64,000 bases of DNA from Crystallibacter sulfonylureivorans_A (GCF_047607445.1 NZ_JBLKRT010000005.1:1-64000); one strand, 5' to 3'. Shown: positions 24,480-33,779, counted from the first letter of the stretch. The notes: generated from the letters alone by a model not told the origin. Numbers and translations: made by a program.

Positions 24480-25781
24480 TTAAGGCGCTGCAGGATTCAG
24501 TACATCCATAATGCGATTCAGGTCATCCACGCTTGCGAACTCAATGCTGACGCGACCCTTCTTGGCTCCCAGGGTGATCTTCACGTTTGTGTCCAAACGA
24601 TCTGAAAGCGAGTTGGCTAGGTAGTCTAGCCGTTCGTGCCTGGCTCCCTCGCGGGGCTTCCCTTCCCGCTTCGGCCGGCGCAGACCATCGCTCAGCGAGA
24701 CAATCTCTTCTGTCGCACGGACGGAGAGGCCTTCGGCAACGATTCGCTGAGCCAACTTCTCCATTTCGGCCGGATCAGTCAGCGCAAGAAGGGCACGGGC
24801 ATGACCGGCGCTAAGAACACCTGCTGCAACGCGCCGCTGTACCAGCGGAGGGAGCTTCATCAACCGCAAAGTGTTGGAGACCTGCGGACGCGAGCGTCCG
24901 ATGCGATCCGCCAGCTCGTCATGCGTGCAGCCGAAGTCGTCCAACAGCTGCTGGTACGCTGCCGCTTCTTCGAGCGGGTTCAGTTGGCTCCGATGCAGGT
25001 TCTCAAGCAGCGCGTCGCGTAGCAGATCGTCATCGGAGGTCGACCGAATGATCGCCGGAATGGTTTCCAAGCCCGCTGCTTTGGTTGCCCGCCAGCGCCG
25101 TTCACCCATGACCAACTCGTACTGGGCTTCAACGTCGTCACCGGGGCGGATGACGATTGGCTGTAGGACACCGATCTCCTTGATGGAGTGCACCAATTCA
25201 GCCATATCTTCTTCATCAAAAACACTGCGCGGCTGTTTCCGGTTCGGCTGAATTGCAGAAACCAAGACCTCTGCGAAGGTCGCGCCTGGGACTTCGACTA
25301 AGTCTTGGCCAGCAGTTTCACGTGAAACACCGGTGCCGAGGGAAGACTGCTCGGTGTCGGTGACCTCGACGGCTGGCTGCTCGATGGCAGGAAGGGTCGA
25401 GTCTGCAGAGTCCTCCTCCGGGCCCGCATTCTCTGGGCGCGAAGAAGCAGCGGGCACACGCTTAACCGGCTTCTTGGCCACCGGCTTCTTAACGGCCGGC
25501 TTCTTAGCTCCAGTCTGCGTGGTTCTCCTGGGAGCCCGCAGAACCTCTGCCATCTGGGCAGCGCTCGATCCAGAAACAGTCTCGGAGTCGGTGGTGGTGA
25601 GAATTGCCGCGTTCGCATCTTCTCGGCGGGAGGACGGAGGGAAGAAGACGTCGACTGGTCGCTCAGTCCGCTTCCTGGCTTGGGCACCTTCGCCTTGGGC
25701 CGGCTCGGGTGCTTCGCTTGCAGGAGAGCTGGGAATCAGTGCGCCCAAGCCTCGTCCTAAGCCACGGCGTTTTTCACTCAT
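24480..25781 (-). CDS. parB: chromosome partitioning protein ParB
   Basis: Binds parS and spreads as a CTP-dependent clamp to segregate the origin. The 433-residue product starts with the ParA-activating tail (KRRGLGRGLGALIP, residues 4-17). After a long Ala/Lys/Pro-rich linker come the ParB box GERRWRATKAAG, the arginine-rich patch ENLHRSQLNPLEEA and a helix-turn-helix (DELADRIGRSRPQVSNTLRL). The C-terminal dimer domain ends at DVLNPAAP. Residues 152-156 (VSRET) are encoded by a parS site. The linker makes it longer than typical 290-380-residue ParBs. It follows parA by 84 bases. Confidence 0.97.
   Translation of the reverse strand: MSEKRRGLGRGLGALIPSSPASEAPEPAQGEGAQARKRTERPVDVFFPPSSRREDANAAILTTTDSETVSGSSAAQMAEVLRAPRRTTQTGAKKPAVKKPVAKKPVKRVPAASSRPENAGPEEDSADSTLPAIEQPAVEVTDTEQSSLGTGVSRETAGQDLVEVPGATFAEVLVSAIQPNRKQPRSVFDEEDMAELVHSIKEIGVLQPIVIRPGDDVEAQYELVMGERRWRATKAAGLETIPAIIRSTSDDDLLRDALLENLHRSQLNPLEEAAAYQQLLDDFGCTHDELADRIGRSRPQVSNTLRLMKLPPLVQRRVAAGVLSAGHARALLALTDPAEMEKLAQRIVAEGLSVRATEEIVSLSDGLRRPKREGKPREGARHERLDYLANSLSDRLDTNVKITLGAKKGRVSIEFASVDDLNRIMDVLNPAAP
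25315..25328. other. parS site inside parB
   Basis: Exact GTTTCACGTGAAAC within the parB coding sequence, encoding VSRET at residues 152-156. Confidence 0.9.
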
Positions 25782-25865
25782 CTGGACCCTCTTCCGTCGT
25801 GCGCCGAGCTGTCGCGCACTGCCTCGTTTAAGGCGTAATTCTACCGTTACAGACCGAATTCTCAG

Positions 25866-26951
25866 TTACTTGCCGCGCTCGGCGATTTCAGCCGCTGCCT
25901 CTTGATAAGAGAGTGCCCCACTGGAGGACGGGTCATAAGTGATAACCGTCTGCTGATAGCTCGGAGCCTCGGAAATACGCACAGACCGCGGGACGACCGC
26001 GCTCAGAACCTCGTTCGGGAAGTGCTCCCGGACCTCGGCTGCCACCTGGGCCGCAAGGTTCGTGCGGCCGTCGTACATGGTGAGCAGGATGGTGGAGACA
26101 ACCAAGCCGGCGTTGAGGTGCTTTTGGATCATTTCGATGTTCTTCAACAGCTGGCTTAACCCTTCCAGTGCGTAATACTCACACTGGATCGGGATCAGGA
26201 CCTCCTGGGCTGCAACGAAAGCGTTGACGGTGAGGAGACCAAGGCTGGGTGGGCAGTCGATAAAGACGTAGTCCAGGCGAGGCAAGCCGGCCGATTCACG
26301 CTCCTGTGCGTAAACTTCGATGGCGCGGCGCAGGCGCTGTTCCCGCGCCACCAACGAGACCAGCTCAATCTCTGCACCGGCCAGGTGAATGGTTGCAGGT
26401 GCGACAATCAAGTGCTCGATATCCGGGCACTGGGCGATCACCTCGCCCAACGGCATGTCGTTGATGAGGACGTCGTAGATGCTGTCGACATCCGCGTGAT
26501 GCTCGACTCCCAGAGCCGTCGATGCATTCCCTTGGGGATCTATGTCGATGACAAGAACGTTCAGGCCGGCGGTAGCCAGCGCCGCCGCAATGTTGACCGT
26601 GGTGGTGGTTTTGCCGACGCCACCCTTTTGGTTGCTGACCGTTAGTACCCTGGTTTGCGTCGGTCGAGGAAGTTGTTTGGCCTTCAATCGTTCACGCCTG
26701 CGGTTTTCGCTCGCCAATTCATGAGCGAGAGGTGTGCTTTCGTCGATCGAATCCATAACGTTTGGAACCGTAGCCTCTATCTTGACGTCGGAGTTGGCCA
26801 GTTCGGCCTGACCAGCGCGGGCGGTTTCACGTGAAACGAAACCAACTTCGGGGCCAGAAACAACCCCATCAGGTTGGCTGCGATGCTTAAATGCAGACGA
26901 CTCATCGGCTTCAGCCTCGGCCAATCCCGAAACCATGTCGCTCATCGCCAT
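25866..26951 (-). CDS. parA: chromosome partitioning ATPase ParA
   Basis: DNA-bound ATPase that moves ParB-parS complexes. In the 361-residue product the deviant Walker A motif KGGVGKTTT is at 109-117, VLVIDIDPQGNAS follows, and Walker B reads YVFIDCPPSLG. About 95 residues precede the ATPase fold, longer than usual, and are poorly conserved looking; VSRET at 39-43 is encoded by a parS site. Starts are uncertain: ATGs at 26951 and 26945 have weak ribosome binding sites, and a shorter start within the extension is possible. It lies 99 bases after rsmG on the same strand. Confidence 0.96.
   Translation of the reverse strand: MAMSDMVSGLAEAEADESSAFKHRSQPDGVVSGPEVGFVSRETARAGQAELANSDVKIEATVPNVMDSIDESTPLAHELASENRRRERLKAKQLPRPTQTRVLTVSNQKGGVGKTTTTVNIAAALATAGLNVLVIDIDPQGNASTALGVEHHADVDSIYDVLINDMPLGEVIAQCPDIEHLIVAPATIHLAGAEIELVSLVAREQRLRRAIEVYAQERESAGLPRLDYVFIDCPPSLGLLTVNAFVAAQEVLIPIQCEYYALEGLSQLLKNIEMIQKHLNAGLVVSTILLTMYDGRTNLAAQVAAEVREHFPNEVLSAVVPRSVRISEAPSYQQTVITYDPSSSGALSYQEAAAEIAERGK
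26824..26837. other. parS site inside parA
   Basis: Exact GTTTCACGTGAAAC within the parA coding sequence, encoding VSRET at residues 39-43. Confidence 0.9.
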
Positions 26952-27050
26952 TTCACTTTGCCCGCTTTCACTCTCCCGGCACCGACCCCTCCTAGCCTAT
27001 CGTTGCGCGGCAGGATTCCCGGACGATCCGGGGGTGTGTGGACCAACAGG

Positions 27051-27692
27051 TTACGCGGCAACGACGATTCTGACGACCGTCGTGGGCTCCTCCAGGAGTC
27101 CATCTCCAACCGTCAAGATCTCGGTTTCTCGGCCGCCCAGCTTCCGAATGACCTTCGAGGCCTTCTCGACCTCGTCCGCGGCGCTGCGACCCTTGATGGC
27201 AAGCATCTCGCCGCTACCGTGCAGCAGTGGAATGGACAGCCGTGCGAGTTTGTCCAAAGCAGACACCGCCCGCGAGGTCACAAAATCCGCCGAGACTTCG
27301 TCCGCGGCAAGCTCTGCCCGTGTACGTACCACGGTAACGTTGTCGAGCCCAAGGTCGTCGACGACTTCATTGAGCCACACCACGCGCCGCTCAAGCGGCT
27401 CGATCAGCGTCAGGTGCAGGTCCGGTCGCGCCAGCGCCAAGGTCAGTCCTGGGAGGCCGGCGCCGCTCCCGACATCGGCAACCGAGGCATCCGGGCCAAT
27501 CAGCGAAGCGACAACCGCGCAGTTCAGGACGTGTCGGTTCCACAACCGTGGGACTTCGCGGGGGCCCAACAGTCCCCGCTCGATTCCGGAGGTTGCCAAA
27601 TGCGCCACGTAGCGTTCGGCGAGGTCCAGCCGTTCGCCGAATACCGCTTGGGCAGCCTTGGATTCGGCCACCGTCATCTCCACTGTGGACAT
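27051..27692 (-). CDS. rsmG: 16S rRNA (guanine527-N7)-methyltransferase
   Basis: Methylates N7 of a guanine in the 530 loop of 16S rRNA with S-adenosylmethionine; loss gives low-level streptomycin resistance in other bacteria. The 213 residues contain the SAM motif VADVGSGAGLPGL (about 70-82), the RsmG segment WNRHVLNC and the catalytic-region TSRAVSALDKL. The gene has its usual place between jag and parA, with a 34-base gap from jag. Confidence 0.96.
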   Translation of the reverse strand: MSTVEMTVAESKAAQAVFGERLDLAERYVAHLATSGIERGLLGPREVPRLWNRHVLNCAVVASLIGPDASVADVGSGAGLPGLTLALARPDLHLTLIEPLERRVVWLNEVVDDLGLDNVTVVRTRAELAADEVSADFVTSRAVSALDKLARLSIPLLHGSGEMLAIKGRSAADEVEKASKVIRKLGGRETEILTVGDGLLEEPTTVVRIVVAA

Positions 27693-27726
27693 ACCTATGC
27701 CCTATCCAAGCGACCGTTGCCCAAGT

Positions 27727-28293
27727 TCAGGACTCCACCGACACCACAATGTGGCGGTTGGAACCTTCGCCCTCCGACTCGCTGACCAGCCCGAGGTCAG
27801 CGATGGCATCGTGGACGATTTTGCGTTCATACGCGCTCATCGGCTCCAGTGCCACATCCTGTCCGCTCGCCTTGGCCTCGGCCACCGCGTCCTGGGCGAT
27901 CTTGAGCAGTTCCTTGCTGCGGCCTTCGCGGTAGCCGGTGATGTCCAGAACCAGCCGCGAACGGTTGCCAGTGGACGTCAGGACCGACAATCGGGCCAAT
28001 TCCTGCAGGGCCTCCAGCACTTCTCCGTCCGCCCCTACGAGAGACTTGAGGGCGTCATTGTCCTCGTCTTCGGAAACAATCGAAATGTAGGTGCGACCAT
28101 TGCGTACTTCGATGTCGATGTCCCCATCGATATCTGCGATGTCGAGCAGTTCCTCGAGGTAGTCCGCTGCTACGTCTCCCTCTTCGTCCAAACGCTTGGC
28201 AGAATTCGAAACGGCAGCTTCCTGCTGTTCGTCTGCCGCAGCTGCTTCGCCGGAAAGTTCTTCAGTCACTTCGGATACGCTTTCGCTGCTCAT
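27727..28293 (-). CDS. Jag/KhpB family RNA-binding protein
   Basis: A 188-residue RNA-binding protein. The acidic N-terminus (about 1-40) is followed by a KH domain (about 45-110, with SLVGADGEVLEALQEL in the GXXG-like position) and an R3H domain (about 110-180, including ERKIVHDAIAD and the RH in GSNRHIVV). In firmicutes KhpB/Jag helps regulate cell elongation and division. Its ATG overlaps the yidC stop (ATGA), consistent with translational coupling in the rpmH-parB group. Confidence 0.93.
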   Translation of the reverse strand: MSSESVSEVTEELSGEAAAADEQQEAAVSNSAKRLDEEGDVAADYLEELLDIADIDGDIDIEVRNGRTYISIVSEDEDNDALKSLVGADGEVLEALQELARLSVLTSTGNRSRLVLDITGYREGRSKELLKIAQDAVAEAKASGQDVALEPMSAYERKIVHDAIADLGLVSESEGEGSNRHIVVSVES

Positions 28294-29255
28294 TTTCTCT
28301 TCCTGTTCTTACGCTGTGGCTGATTGCGCTGGCCCTTCGGCTCGGCGGGGGCTTCAACAGCAGGCTCCTCTGTCTTCCGTTCACCGAGCAGCGGAACCAT
28401 CGGCAGGCCCTTCTTCGCGCGTCGTTCGGCCAGCTCACGGGCTGCCTGCGATCCGGGCGTGGGCATGCGCCGAATGACGAAGAACTGCTGGGCCATGGTC
28501 CACAAGTTGGTGGTGGTCCAGTAGATCAAGACACCGATCGGGAAGTTGATACCGCCGATGCCGAAGACAAGCGGAAGGATGTACAGCATCATCTGCTGCT
28601 GCTTCATGAACGGAGACTGCATGGCTTCGGCAGACATGTTCTTGGCCATGATCTGCTTCTGGGTGATGAACTGCGAGGCGGTCATGGCCAGGATCATGAT
28701 GATCGACAGGACAATAACCGCGGCCTGGTTCGCGCCACCGCCGCCGTGCAGCAGGGAAGCCGAAAGCGGGGCGCCAAAGATGGTGGATTCGTCGAACTGC
28801 CGGATGAGTTCAGGCGACAGGGCGCCAATGCCTTCCCCGTTGTCATTGGCGCGCGAGGCGTTGTTCAGCACGCTGAACAACGCAAAGAAGAAGGGCATCT
28901 GGACCAGCATCGGCAGGCAGGCAGAGAACGGATTGGTGCCGTGCTTCTTGTAGAGCGCCATCTGCTCCTGCGTCATAGCCTGACGCGAGAGCTGGTCGGT
29001 CTTTCCCTTGTACTTCTGCTGCAGTTTCCGAAGGTCAGGCTGTAGCGCCTGCATACCGCGCTGCGCCTTGATCTGCTTGACGAAGACCGGGATCAGCGCG
29101 GCACGGATGACCAGCACCAGACCGATGATCGAAAACGTCCAAGTCCAACCATTGGCCGGGTCCATGCCGAGCCAAGAGAAGCCTGCGTGGAAAGCCCACA
29201 GGATCCAGGACACGACCCACGTGAAGGGGGTCAGGATCGTGTATAAGAAGTCCAT
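28290..29255 (-). CDS. yidC: membrane protein insertase YidC
   Basis: Inserts and folds membrane proteins with or without SecYEG. The 321-residue product has a first helix at the N-terminus, then the hydrophilic-groove helix region (FSIIGLVLVIRAALIPV, with the conserved Arg), a cytoplasmic hairpin (MQALQPDLRKLQQKYKGK) and three more helices. The C-terminus is a long basic tail ending in RKNRKRK, likely to contact the ribosome. It follows yidD by 2 bases and overlaps jag by 4. Confidence 0.97.
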   Translation of the reverse strand: MDFLYTILTPFTWVVSWILWAFHAGFSWLGMDPANGWTWTFSIIGLVLVIRAALIPVFVKQIKAQRGMQALQPDLRKLQQKYKGKTDQLSRQAMTQEQMALYKKHGTNPFSACLPMLVQMPFFFALFSVLNNASRANDNGEGIGALSPELIRQFDESTIFGAPLSASLLHGGGGANQAAVIVLSIIMILAMTASQFITQKQIMAKNMSAEAMQSPFMKQQQMMLYILPLVFGIGGINFPIGVLIYWTTTNLWTMAQQFFVIRRMPTPGSQAARELAERRAKKGLPMVPLLGERKTEEPAVEAPAEPKGQRNQPQRKNRKRK

Positions 29256-29257
29256 TA

Positions 29258-29668
29258 CTAGTTAGCTCCTCGGGCCGCGTCGCGGCCTTCATCGTCGGCC
29301 GGAATAACAGGGTGATTGAGTTCCATTATCCGGGGGATCCTGGCCGGGTTTTCCTGCAGCCAGCGGTCATAGGAAGGCGACGCCGGAACATGGTCGACGC
29401 CTCCGGGATTCCATGGATGGCATCGGCACAACCGTCGCGCAGCCAGCCAACTGCCCTTGGTGGCGCCATAAACGGTCACAGCTTCAAGGGCATAGGCAGA
29501 ACAAGAGGGGAAAAAGCGGCAGACCTGGCCGTACAAGGGCGACACGGTCTTGCGGTAGACCGTCAGAGCTCCAACCAACACGGACTGCGGGATCGTATGG
29601 ATCCTCTTGGCGGTGACGGTGGAAGAGGAAGCCTGCATGCAGTGGGCAGTGGAACTCACGCGGCTCAT
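29258..29668 (-). CDS. yidD: membrane protein insertion efficiency factor YidD
   Basis: A small membrane-associated factor that aids YidC-dependent insertion. The 136-residue product has the family core YRKTVSPLYG, CRFFPSCSAYALEA and RRLCRCHPWNPGGVD, with its conserved cysteines. About 20 N-terminal and 40 C-terminal residues extend beyond the core. The ATG overlaps the rnpA stop (ATGA). The order rnpA-yidD-yidC is universal in this group. Confidence 0.95.
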   Translation of the reverse strand: MSRVSSTAHCMQASSSTVTAKRIHTIPQSVLVGALTVYRKTVSPLYGQVCRFFPSCSAYALEAVTVYGATKGSWLAARRLCRCHPWNPGGVDHVPASPSYDRWLQENPARIPRIMELNHPVIPADDEGRDAARGAN

Positions 29669-30060
29669 CCCTCCTCCTCAGGCGCAACGCGCGCAGGCGC
29701 GGTGGGCGTTGCAGTCAACTTGATCACGGCCGCTTTAAGTGCCTTCCGGTAATCATGTTCCAATGCGTTAAAGTCCGCATTGGCCGCTGCCGGAAGAGCA
29801 CGCACAACAACTGCGAGTCCATGGGAATACTGATTGTCCCTCAGACTAGTCGCTGCGAGTTCCCGCAGTCTCCTCTTAACGCGGTTGCGGATGACGGCGT
29901 TCCCGACAGCCTTCGAGACAATGAAGCCGAAAGCTGTTGGCTGAGTACGGTTTGCCGCTGCCGCATATAACACCAAGTTCCGGCGCCCTGATCGGACGCC
30001 GGAACGTACAGTTGTTGAGAAGTCCGCCGATGCGCGCATCCGGTGCTGGCTGGAGAGCAT
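29665..30060 (-). CDS. rnpA: ribonuclease P protein component
   Basis: Protein subunit of RNase P, which removes tRNA 5' leaders together with the M1 RNA. The 131-residue product has the conserved basic motif NAVIRNRVKRRLRE (about 53-66) and the central substrate-binding groove strands (FGFIVSKAVG). The C-terminal 15 residues are a dispensable-looking tail. It lies 72 bases after rpmH and is probably cotranscribed with it. Confidence 0.96.
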   Translation of the reverse strand: MLSSQHRMRASADFSTTVRSGVRSGRRNLVLYAAAANRTQPTAFGFIVSKAVGNAVIRNRVKRRLRELAATSLRDNQYSHGLAVVVRALPAAANADFNALEHDYRKALKAAVIKLTATPTAPARVAPEEEG

Positions 30061-30132
30061 CTCGCTACACGGCCTGCCGGATCGCGTTGCTGCGGGAACG
30101 GAACCTCACAGCCGGATCGACAAACTGGCTAT

Positions 30133-30270
30133 TTAAGCCGACAGTTCGGTACGGCCCTTGCTGCGGCGTGCTGCCAGGATGGCGCGGCCGGCGCGAGTGC
30201 GCATGCGAAGGCGGAAGCCGTGCTTCTTGGCACGACGGCGGTTATTCGGCTGAAAAGTCCGCTTGCTCAC
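30133..30270 (-). CDS. rpmH: 50S ribosomal protein L34
   Basis: A 45-residue, strongly basic ribosomal protein beginning (from GTG) MSKRTFQPNNRRRAK and ending RTELSA, the standard L34 pattern including KKHGFRLRMRTRAGR. The GTG at 30270 is preceded by GGAG in GGAGTAACCACC. It heads the leftward rpmH-rnpA-yidD-yidC group and is divergent from dnaA across the oriC-left region. Confidence 0.97.
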   Translation of the reverse strand: MSKRTFQPNNRRRAKKHGFRLRMRTRAGRAILAARRSKGRTELSA

Positions 30271-30697
30271 GGTGGTTACTCCAAGACGATCGACAGATGC
30301 GGTTGGACCCGTTGCAACAGGGGGAAGAACAGGTCGACGCTCTAATATAGGCGCCTACTTCAGGGCCAGGACGCTGGGCGTGCACGGATACCAAAGTAGA
30401 CATGAAGGACTAGTCAACGTTAGGCGATGGCTGCAAGAACCGTCAAACCGGCTGCCGCGTTCTCCGGGCGTTTCCGTGGATAACGCCTGTGGACAACTCT
30501 AGCTTGAGTGTGGGTGACCTGGCTCAAAGCAGTCCGCGAAGAACGTCCACAGGGCGCTGCATCCCAGCTGTTATCAAGGAGAATCATGCTCTACGCTTGC
30601 AGGAGCCCCTTATCCACCGTCTGTGAATAAGTCTGTGGATTTCGGGCGGGCTGTCGGCAGAGGCCGAAGCAAAGTTGAGCTTCTGAGGGGTATCTAG
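30271..30697. other. rpmH-dnaA intergenic region, left part of oriC
   Basis: A 427-base gene-free region. DnaA-box-like nonamers are CGTGGATAA (30475-30483), TGTGGACAA (30488-30496), TTATCCACC (30610-30618), TGTGAATAA (30622-30630) and TGTGGATTT (30634-30642). They probably serve dnaA autoregulation and the left side of a bipartite origin. Confidence 0.8.
30388..30417 (-). promoter_or_regulatory. candidate rpmH promoter
   Basis: Read leftward, TTGACT at 30417-30412 is followed after 17-18 bases by TTGGTA/TGGTAT at about 30394-30388, giving a leader of about 110 bases before rpmH. Confidence 0.35.
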
Positions 30698-32113
30698 GTG
30701 GACACGGACCAAATTAACGACGTCGGAAGTTCCTGGCGCAAGGTGGTCCGCACGCTGGAACAAGATGATCGTGTCTCGCCCCGGCAGCGCGGTTTCATCG
30801 TTTTGGCCCAGGCGAAAGGGCTCATCGGTACAACCTTGCTGGTTGCCCTGCCCAACGAACTGACCCGAGAAGTCTTCCAGTCGCAGCAGCTCAAGGAACC
30901 GCTGCACGATGCGCTGTTCGAAGTTTTCAAGGACGATATCTTGTGCGCGTTCAGCGTGGACACAGATATGGCTCCGCAGGCCGAACCAGAACCCGAGCAA
31001 GAGTCTCGGCCGGCTCCCTCGGTGGTACGGAACGAGGCACCGCCCCAGCCGGCACAGGAGAGTGCGTCCCAAGAGTTGGGCCGCCTCAACCCGAAGTACA
31101 TTTTCGATACGTTCGTGATTGGCTCCTCCAACCGCTTTGCCCACGCGGCGGCTGTGGCTGTGGCCGAAGCCCCAGCCAAGGCGTACAACCCTCTGTTCAT
31201 CTACGGCGACTCCGGTCTCGGCAAGACGCACCTTCTGCACGCCATTGGCCACTATGCACGCCACCTCTACAACGGCATCCGCGTCCGCTACGTCAATTCC
31301 GAAGAATTCACCAACGACTTCATCAACTCCATCCGCGACGACGAAGGCGCCAGCTTCAAGCAGTTGTACCGCAACGTCGACATCCTGCTGATTGACGACA
31401 TCCAGTTCCTGGCCAACAAGGACGCGACGCAGGAAGAGTTCTTCCATACCTTCAACGCGCTGCACAACCACAGCAAGCAAGTGGTGATCACTTCGGATCT
31501 GCCGCCGAAGCAGCTCTCCGGTTTCGAAGAACGAATGCGGTCCCGGTTCGAGTGGGGGCTGCTGACAGACATCCAGCCGCCCGAGTTGGAGACCCGGATC
31601 GCGATTCTGCGCAAAAAGGCCATCAGCGAGGGGCTTTCCGTGCCCGACGAGGTCCTCGAGTACATCGCTTCCAAGATCTCCACCAACATCCGCGAGCTTG
31701 AAGGCGCCCTGATCCGGGTGACCGCCTTCGCCAGCCTGAATCAACAAGCAGTGGACATGGGCCTTGCCGAGATAGTGCTCAAAGACCTCATCACCGACGA
31801 GGGCGCGCAGGAAATCACAGCGGCAACGATCCTTGGCCAGACGGCGGCCTACTTCAAGCTCAGCATGGAGGAACTGACCAGTAAGTCCCGGACCCGGACC
31901 TTGGTGACCGCCCGGCAGATCGCCATGTACTTGTGCAGGGAGCTGACCGACATGTCCTTGCCGAAGATCGGCCAGGAGCTTGGCGGACGCGACCACACCA
32001 CGGTTATCCACGCCGATCGGAAGATCCGTGAACTGATGGCAGAACGCCGCGCGATCTACAACCAGGTGACCGAGCTGACCAACCGCATCAAGCAGCAGCA
32101 GCGCGAGAGCTAG
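30698..32113 (+). CDS. dnaA: chromosomal replication initiator DnaA
   Basis: Binds DnaA boxes at oriC and opens the duplex. The 471-residue product has an N-terminal oligomerisation domain (1-85), a Pro/Glu-rich linker, then the AAA+ core with Walker A GDSGLGKTHLL from residue 170 and Walker B LLIDDIQF. The DNA-binding domain ends with the signature GGRDHTTVIHA (Asp432). The GTG start at 30698 has GAGGGG 7 bases upstream. DnaA boxes lie on both sides of the gene. Confidence 0.98.
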   Translation: MDTDQINDVGSSWRKVVRTLEQDDRVSPRQRGFIVLAQAKGLIGTTLLVALPNELTREVFQSQQLKEPLHDALFEVFKDDILCAFSVDTDMAPQAEPEPEQESRPAPSVVRNEAPPQPAQESASQELGRLNPKYIFDTFVIGSSNRFAHAAAVAVAEAPAKAYNPLFIYGDSGLGKTHLLHAIGHYARHLYNGIRVRYVNSEEFTNDFINSIRDDEGASFKQLYRNVDILLIDDIQFLANKDATQEEFFHTFNALHNHSKQVVITSDLPPKQLSGFEERMRSRFEWGLLTDIQPPELETRIAILRKKAISEGLSVPDEVLEYIASKISTNIRELEGALIRVTAFASLNQQAVDMGLAEIVLKDLITDEGAQEITAATILGQTAAYFKLSMEELTSKSRTRTLVTARQIAMYLCRELTDMSLPKIGQELGGRDHTTVIHADRKIRELMAERRAIYNQVTELTNRIKQQQRES

Positions 32114-32621
32114 CCGCCCTAGCGGCGTCGGGACCAAAACTACACCGGTGAAATTAACAGGTGTGGATAAGGCTGTGGATAGTTAAGTGGAGAACTCCGA
32201 TGCTTAAGAGGACAACTGCCGGGGTGCCTGTGGACACGCGAAATCCCAAGGATTTTCGTCCACAACCGCTCCGCACGGACTTAGATCTCCCTGCACATCT
32301 TGTGAACAGGCAACTTCCCCGCCGCGGCAAGTGACTCCGAGGTTTTCCACAGTATCCACACCCGTTATTAACACTACGAATCCCAATATTTGAAGTTCTT
32401 TCAAATAACATTTGACCCTGTCCCGGCTTCTCGACGCCCTGCAGAACATCCCAAGCGAGCGTTGCCAAGCTCCCGGTGCGCATTGACGGTTGCTGCGGCT
32501 AAGCTTGCACAGAGAATTGTTGCCATCTGCTTCAGCCTGGTGCCCTAGTCCAAGCATTCGCACCAGGCCAGACGCAGGCGGCCTTCCCCAGCATGTTCGT
32601 TGTGAAAGGCGGCTTACTTCA
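32114..32621. other. chromosomal origin oriC (dnaA-dnaN)
   Basis: A 508-base gene-free region. DnaA boxes and near-boxes: TGTGGATAA (32162-32170), TGTGGATAG (32174-32182), TGTGGACAC (32229-32237), TCGTCCACA (32256-32264), TTTTCCACA (32343-32351) and GTATCCACA (32352-32360). They are followed by an AT-rich stretch at 32361-32415 that could be the unwinding element. This is the usual actinobacterial position of oriC. Confidence 0.9.
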
Positions 32622-33746
32622 GTGAAGTTCAGAGTTGATCGGGATGTTCTGGCGGAAGCCGTGACATGGACAGCCCGTTCCCTGTCACCTCGTCCGCCCG
32701 TGCCCGTGCTGTCAGGCCTGCTCATCCGTGCCGAAGGCGGCATGGTCAGCCTTGCCAGTTTCGATTACGAGATTTCGGCACGCCTTCAGATTCCTGCGGA
32801 CGTTGCTGCTGAGGGAACCATCCTGGTATCCGGACGCTTGTTGGCCGATATCTGCCGCAGCCTGCCGTCAGCCCCAGTCGATATCGAAACCGACGGCTCC
32901 AAGGTGGCGCTGACCTGCCGCAACAGCCGGTTCAACCTGGCTACCATGCCGGAGGGCGATTATCCGGAGCTGCCGGCCTTGCCTGAGGTCAGCGGAGTTG
33001 TGGACGGAGAAGCTTTCGCCCAAGCCGTCAGCCAGGTGATTATCGCAGCGAGCCGTGACGACACCCTGCCCATCCTGACCGGTGTCCGGATGGAAATCGA
33101 AGGTGACTTGATCACCTTGCTGTCGACCGACCGCTACCGTCTGGCCCTGCGCGAACTGAACTGGCGTCCCACCACCCCCGGCATTTCCACCAGCGCGCTG
33201 GTGAAAGCCAAGACGCTAAATGAGGTGGCCAAGACTTTGGGTGGCTCCGGCGATCTCAATATTGCCCTGTCCGACAGCAGCGAACTGATCGGCTTCGAAA
33301 GCGGCGGCCGCCGCACCACATCGCTGCTGGTGGACGGTGACTATCCAAAGATCCGCTCGCTGTTCCCGGACAACACACCGATCCATGCGACCGTGGAAAC
33401 GACGACGCTGATCGAAGCTGTGCGCCGCGTTTCGCTGGTGGCCGAGCGCAATACTCCGGTTCGGTTGGCCTTCACGGACGGCCTCTTGACCCTGGACGCA
33501 GGAACAGGCGAGGACGCCCAGGCTTCCGAGGCGATCGAAGCTGCACTGACCGGCGATGAGATCACCGTTGCCTTCAACCCGCACTACCTGTCCGAAGGCC
33601 TGAGCGCATTCGACAGCAAATATGTCCGCTTTTCCTTCACCACTCCGCCGAAGCCGGCGGTCATTTCCGCGCAGGACGATCTCGAGGGCGAGGACAAGGA
33701 AGACTACCGCTACCTGCTGATGCCGGTGAGGTTGCCCAACCAGTAA
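32622..33746 (+). CDS. dnaN: DNA polymerase III beta clamp
   Basis: Sliding clamp that tethers DNA polymerases. The 374-residue product starts MKFRVDRDVLAEAV (from GTG 32622) and contains the three clamp domains, with ILTGVRMEIEGDLITLLSTDRYRLALRE split over the second domain and the C-terminal LLMPVRLPNQ that lines the protein-binding pocket. I rejected an in-frame ATG 44 codons upstream because it lies in the origin and lacks homology-like sequence. It is 33 bases before gnd. Confidence 0.97.
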   Translation: MKFRVDRDVLAEAVTWTARSLSPRPPVPVLSGLLIRAEGGMVSLASFDYEISARLQIPADVAAEGTILVSGRLLADICRSLPSAPVDIETDGSKVALTCRNSRFNLATMPEGDYPELPALPEVSGVVDGEAFAQAVSQVIIAASRDDTLPILTGVRMEIEGDLITLLSTDRYRLALRELNWRPTTPGISTSALVKAKTLNEVAKTLGGSGDLNIALSDSSELIGFESGGRRTTSLLVDGDYPKIRSLFPDNTPIHATVETTTLIEAVRRVSLVAERNTPVRLAFTDGLLTLDAGTGEDAQASEAIEAALTGDEITVAFNPHYLSEGLSAFDSKYVRFSFTTPPKPAVISAQDDLEGEDKEDYRYLLMPVRLPNQ

Positions 33747-33779
33747 CCGCCCCCAACCGCCCATTGACGAGAGGAAAGA

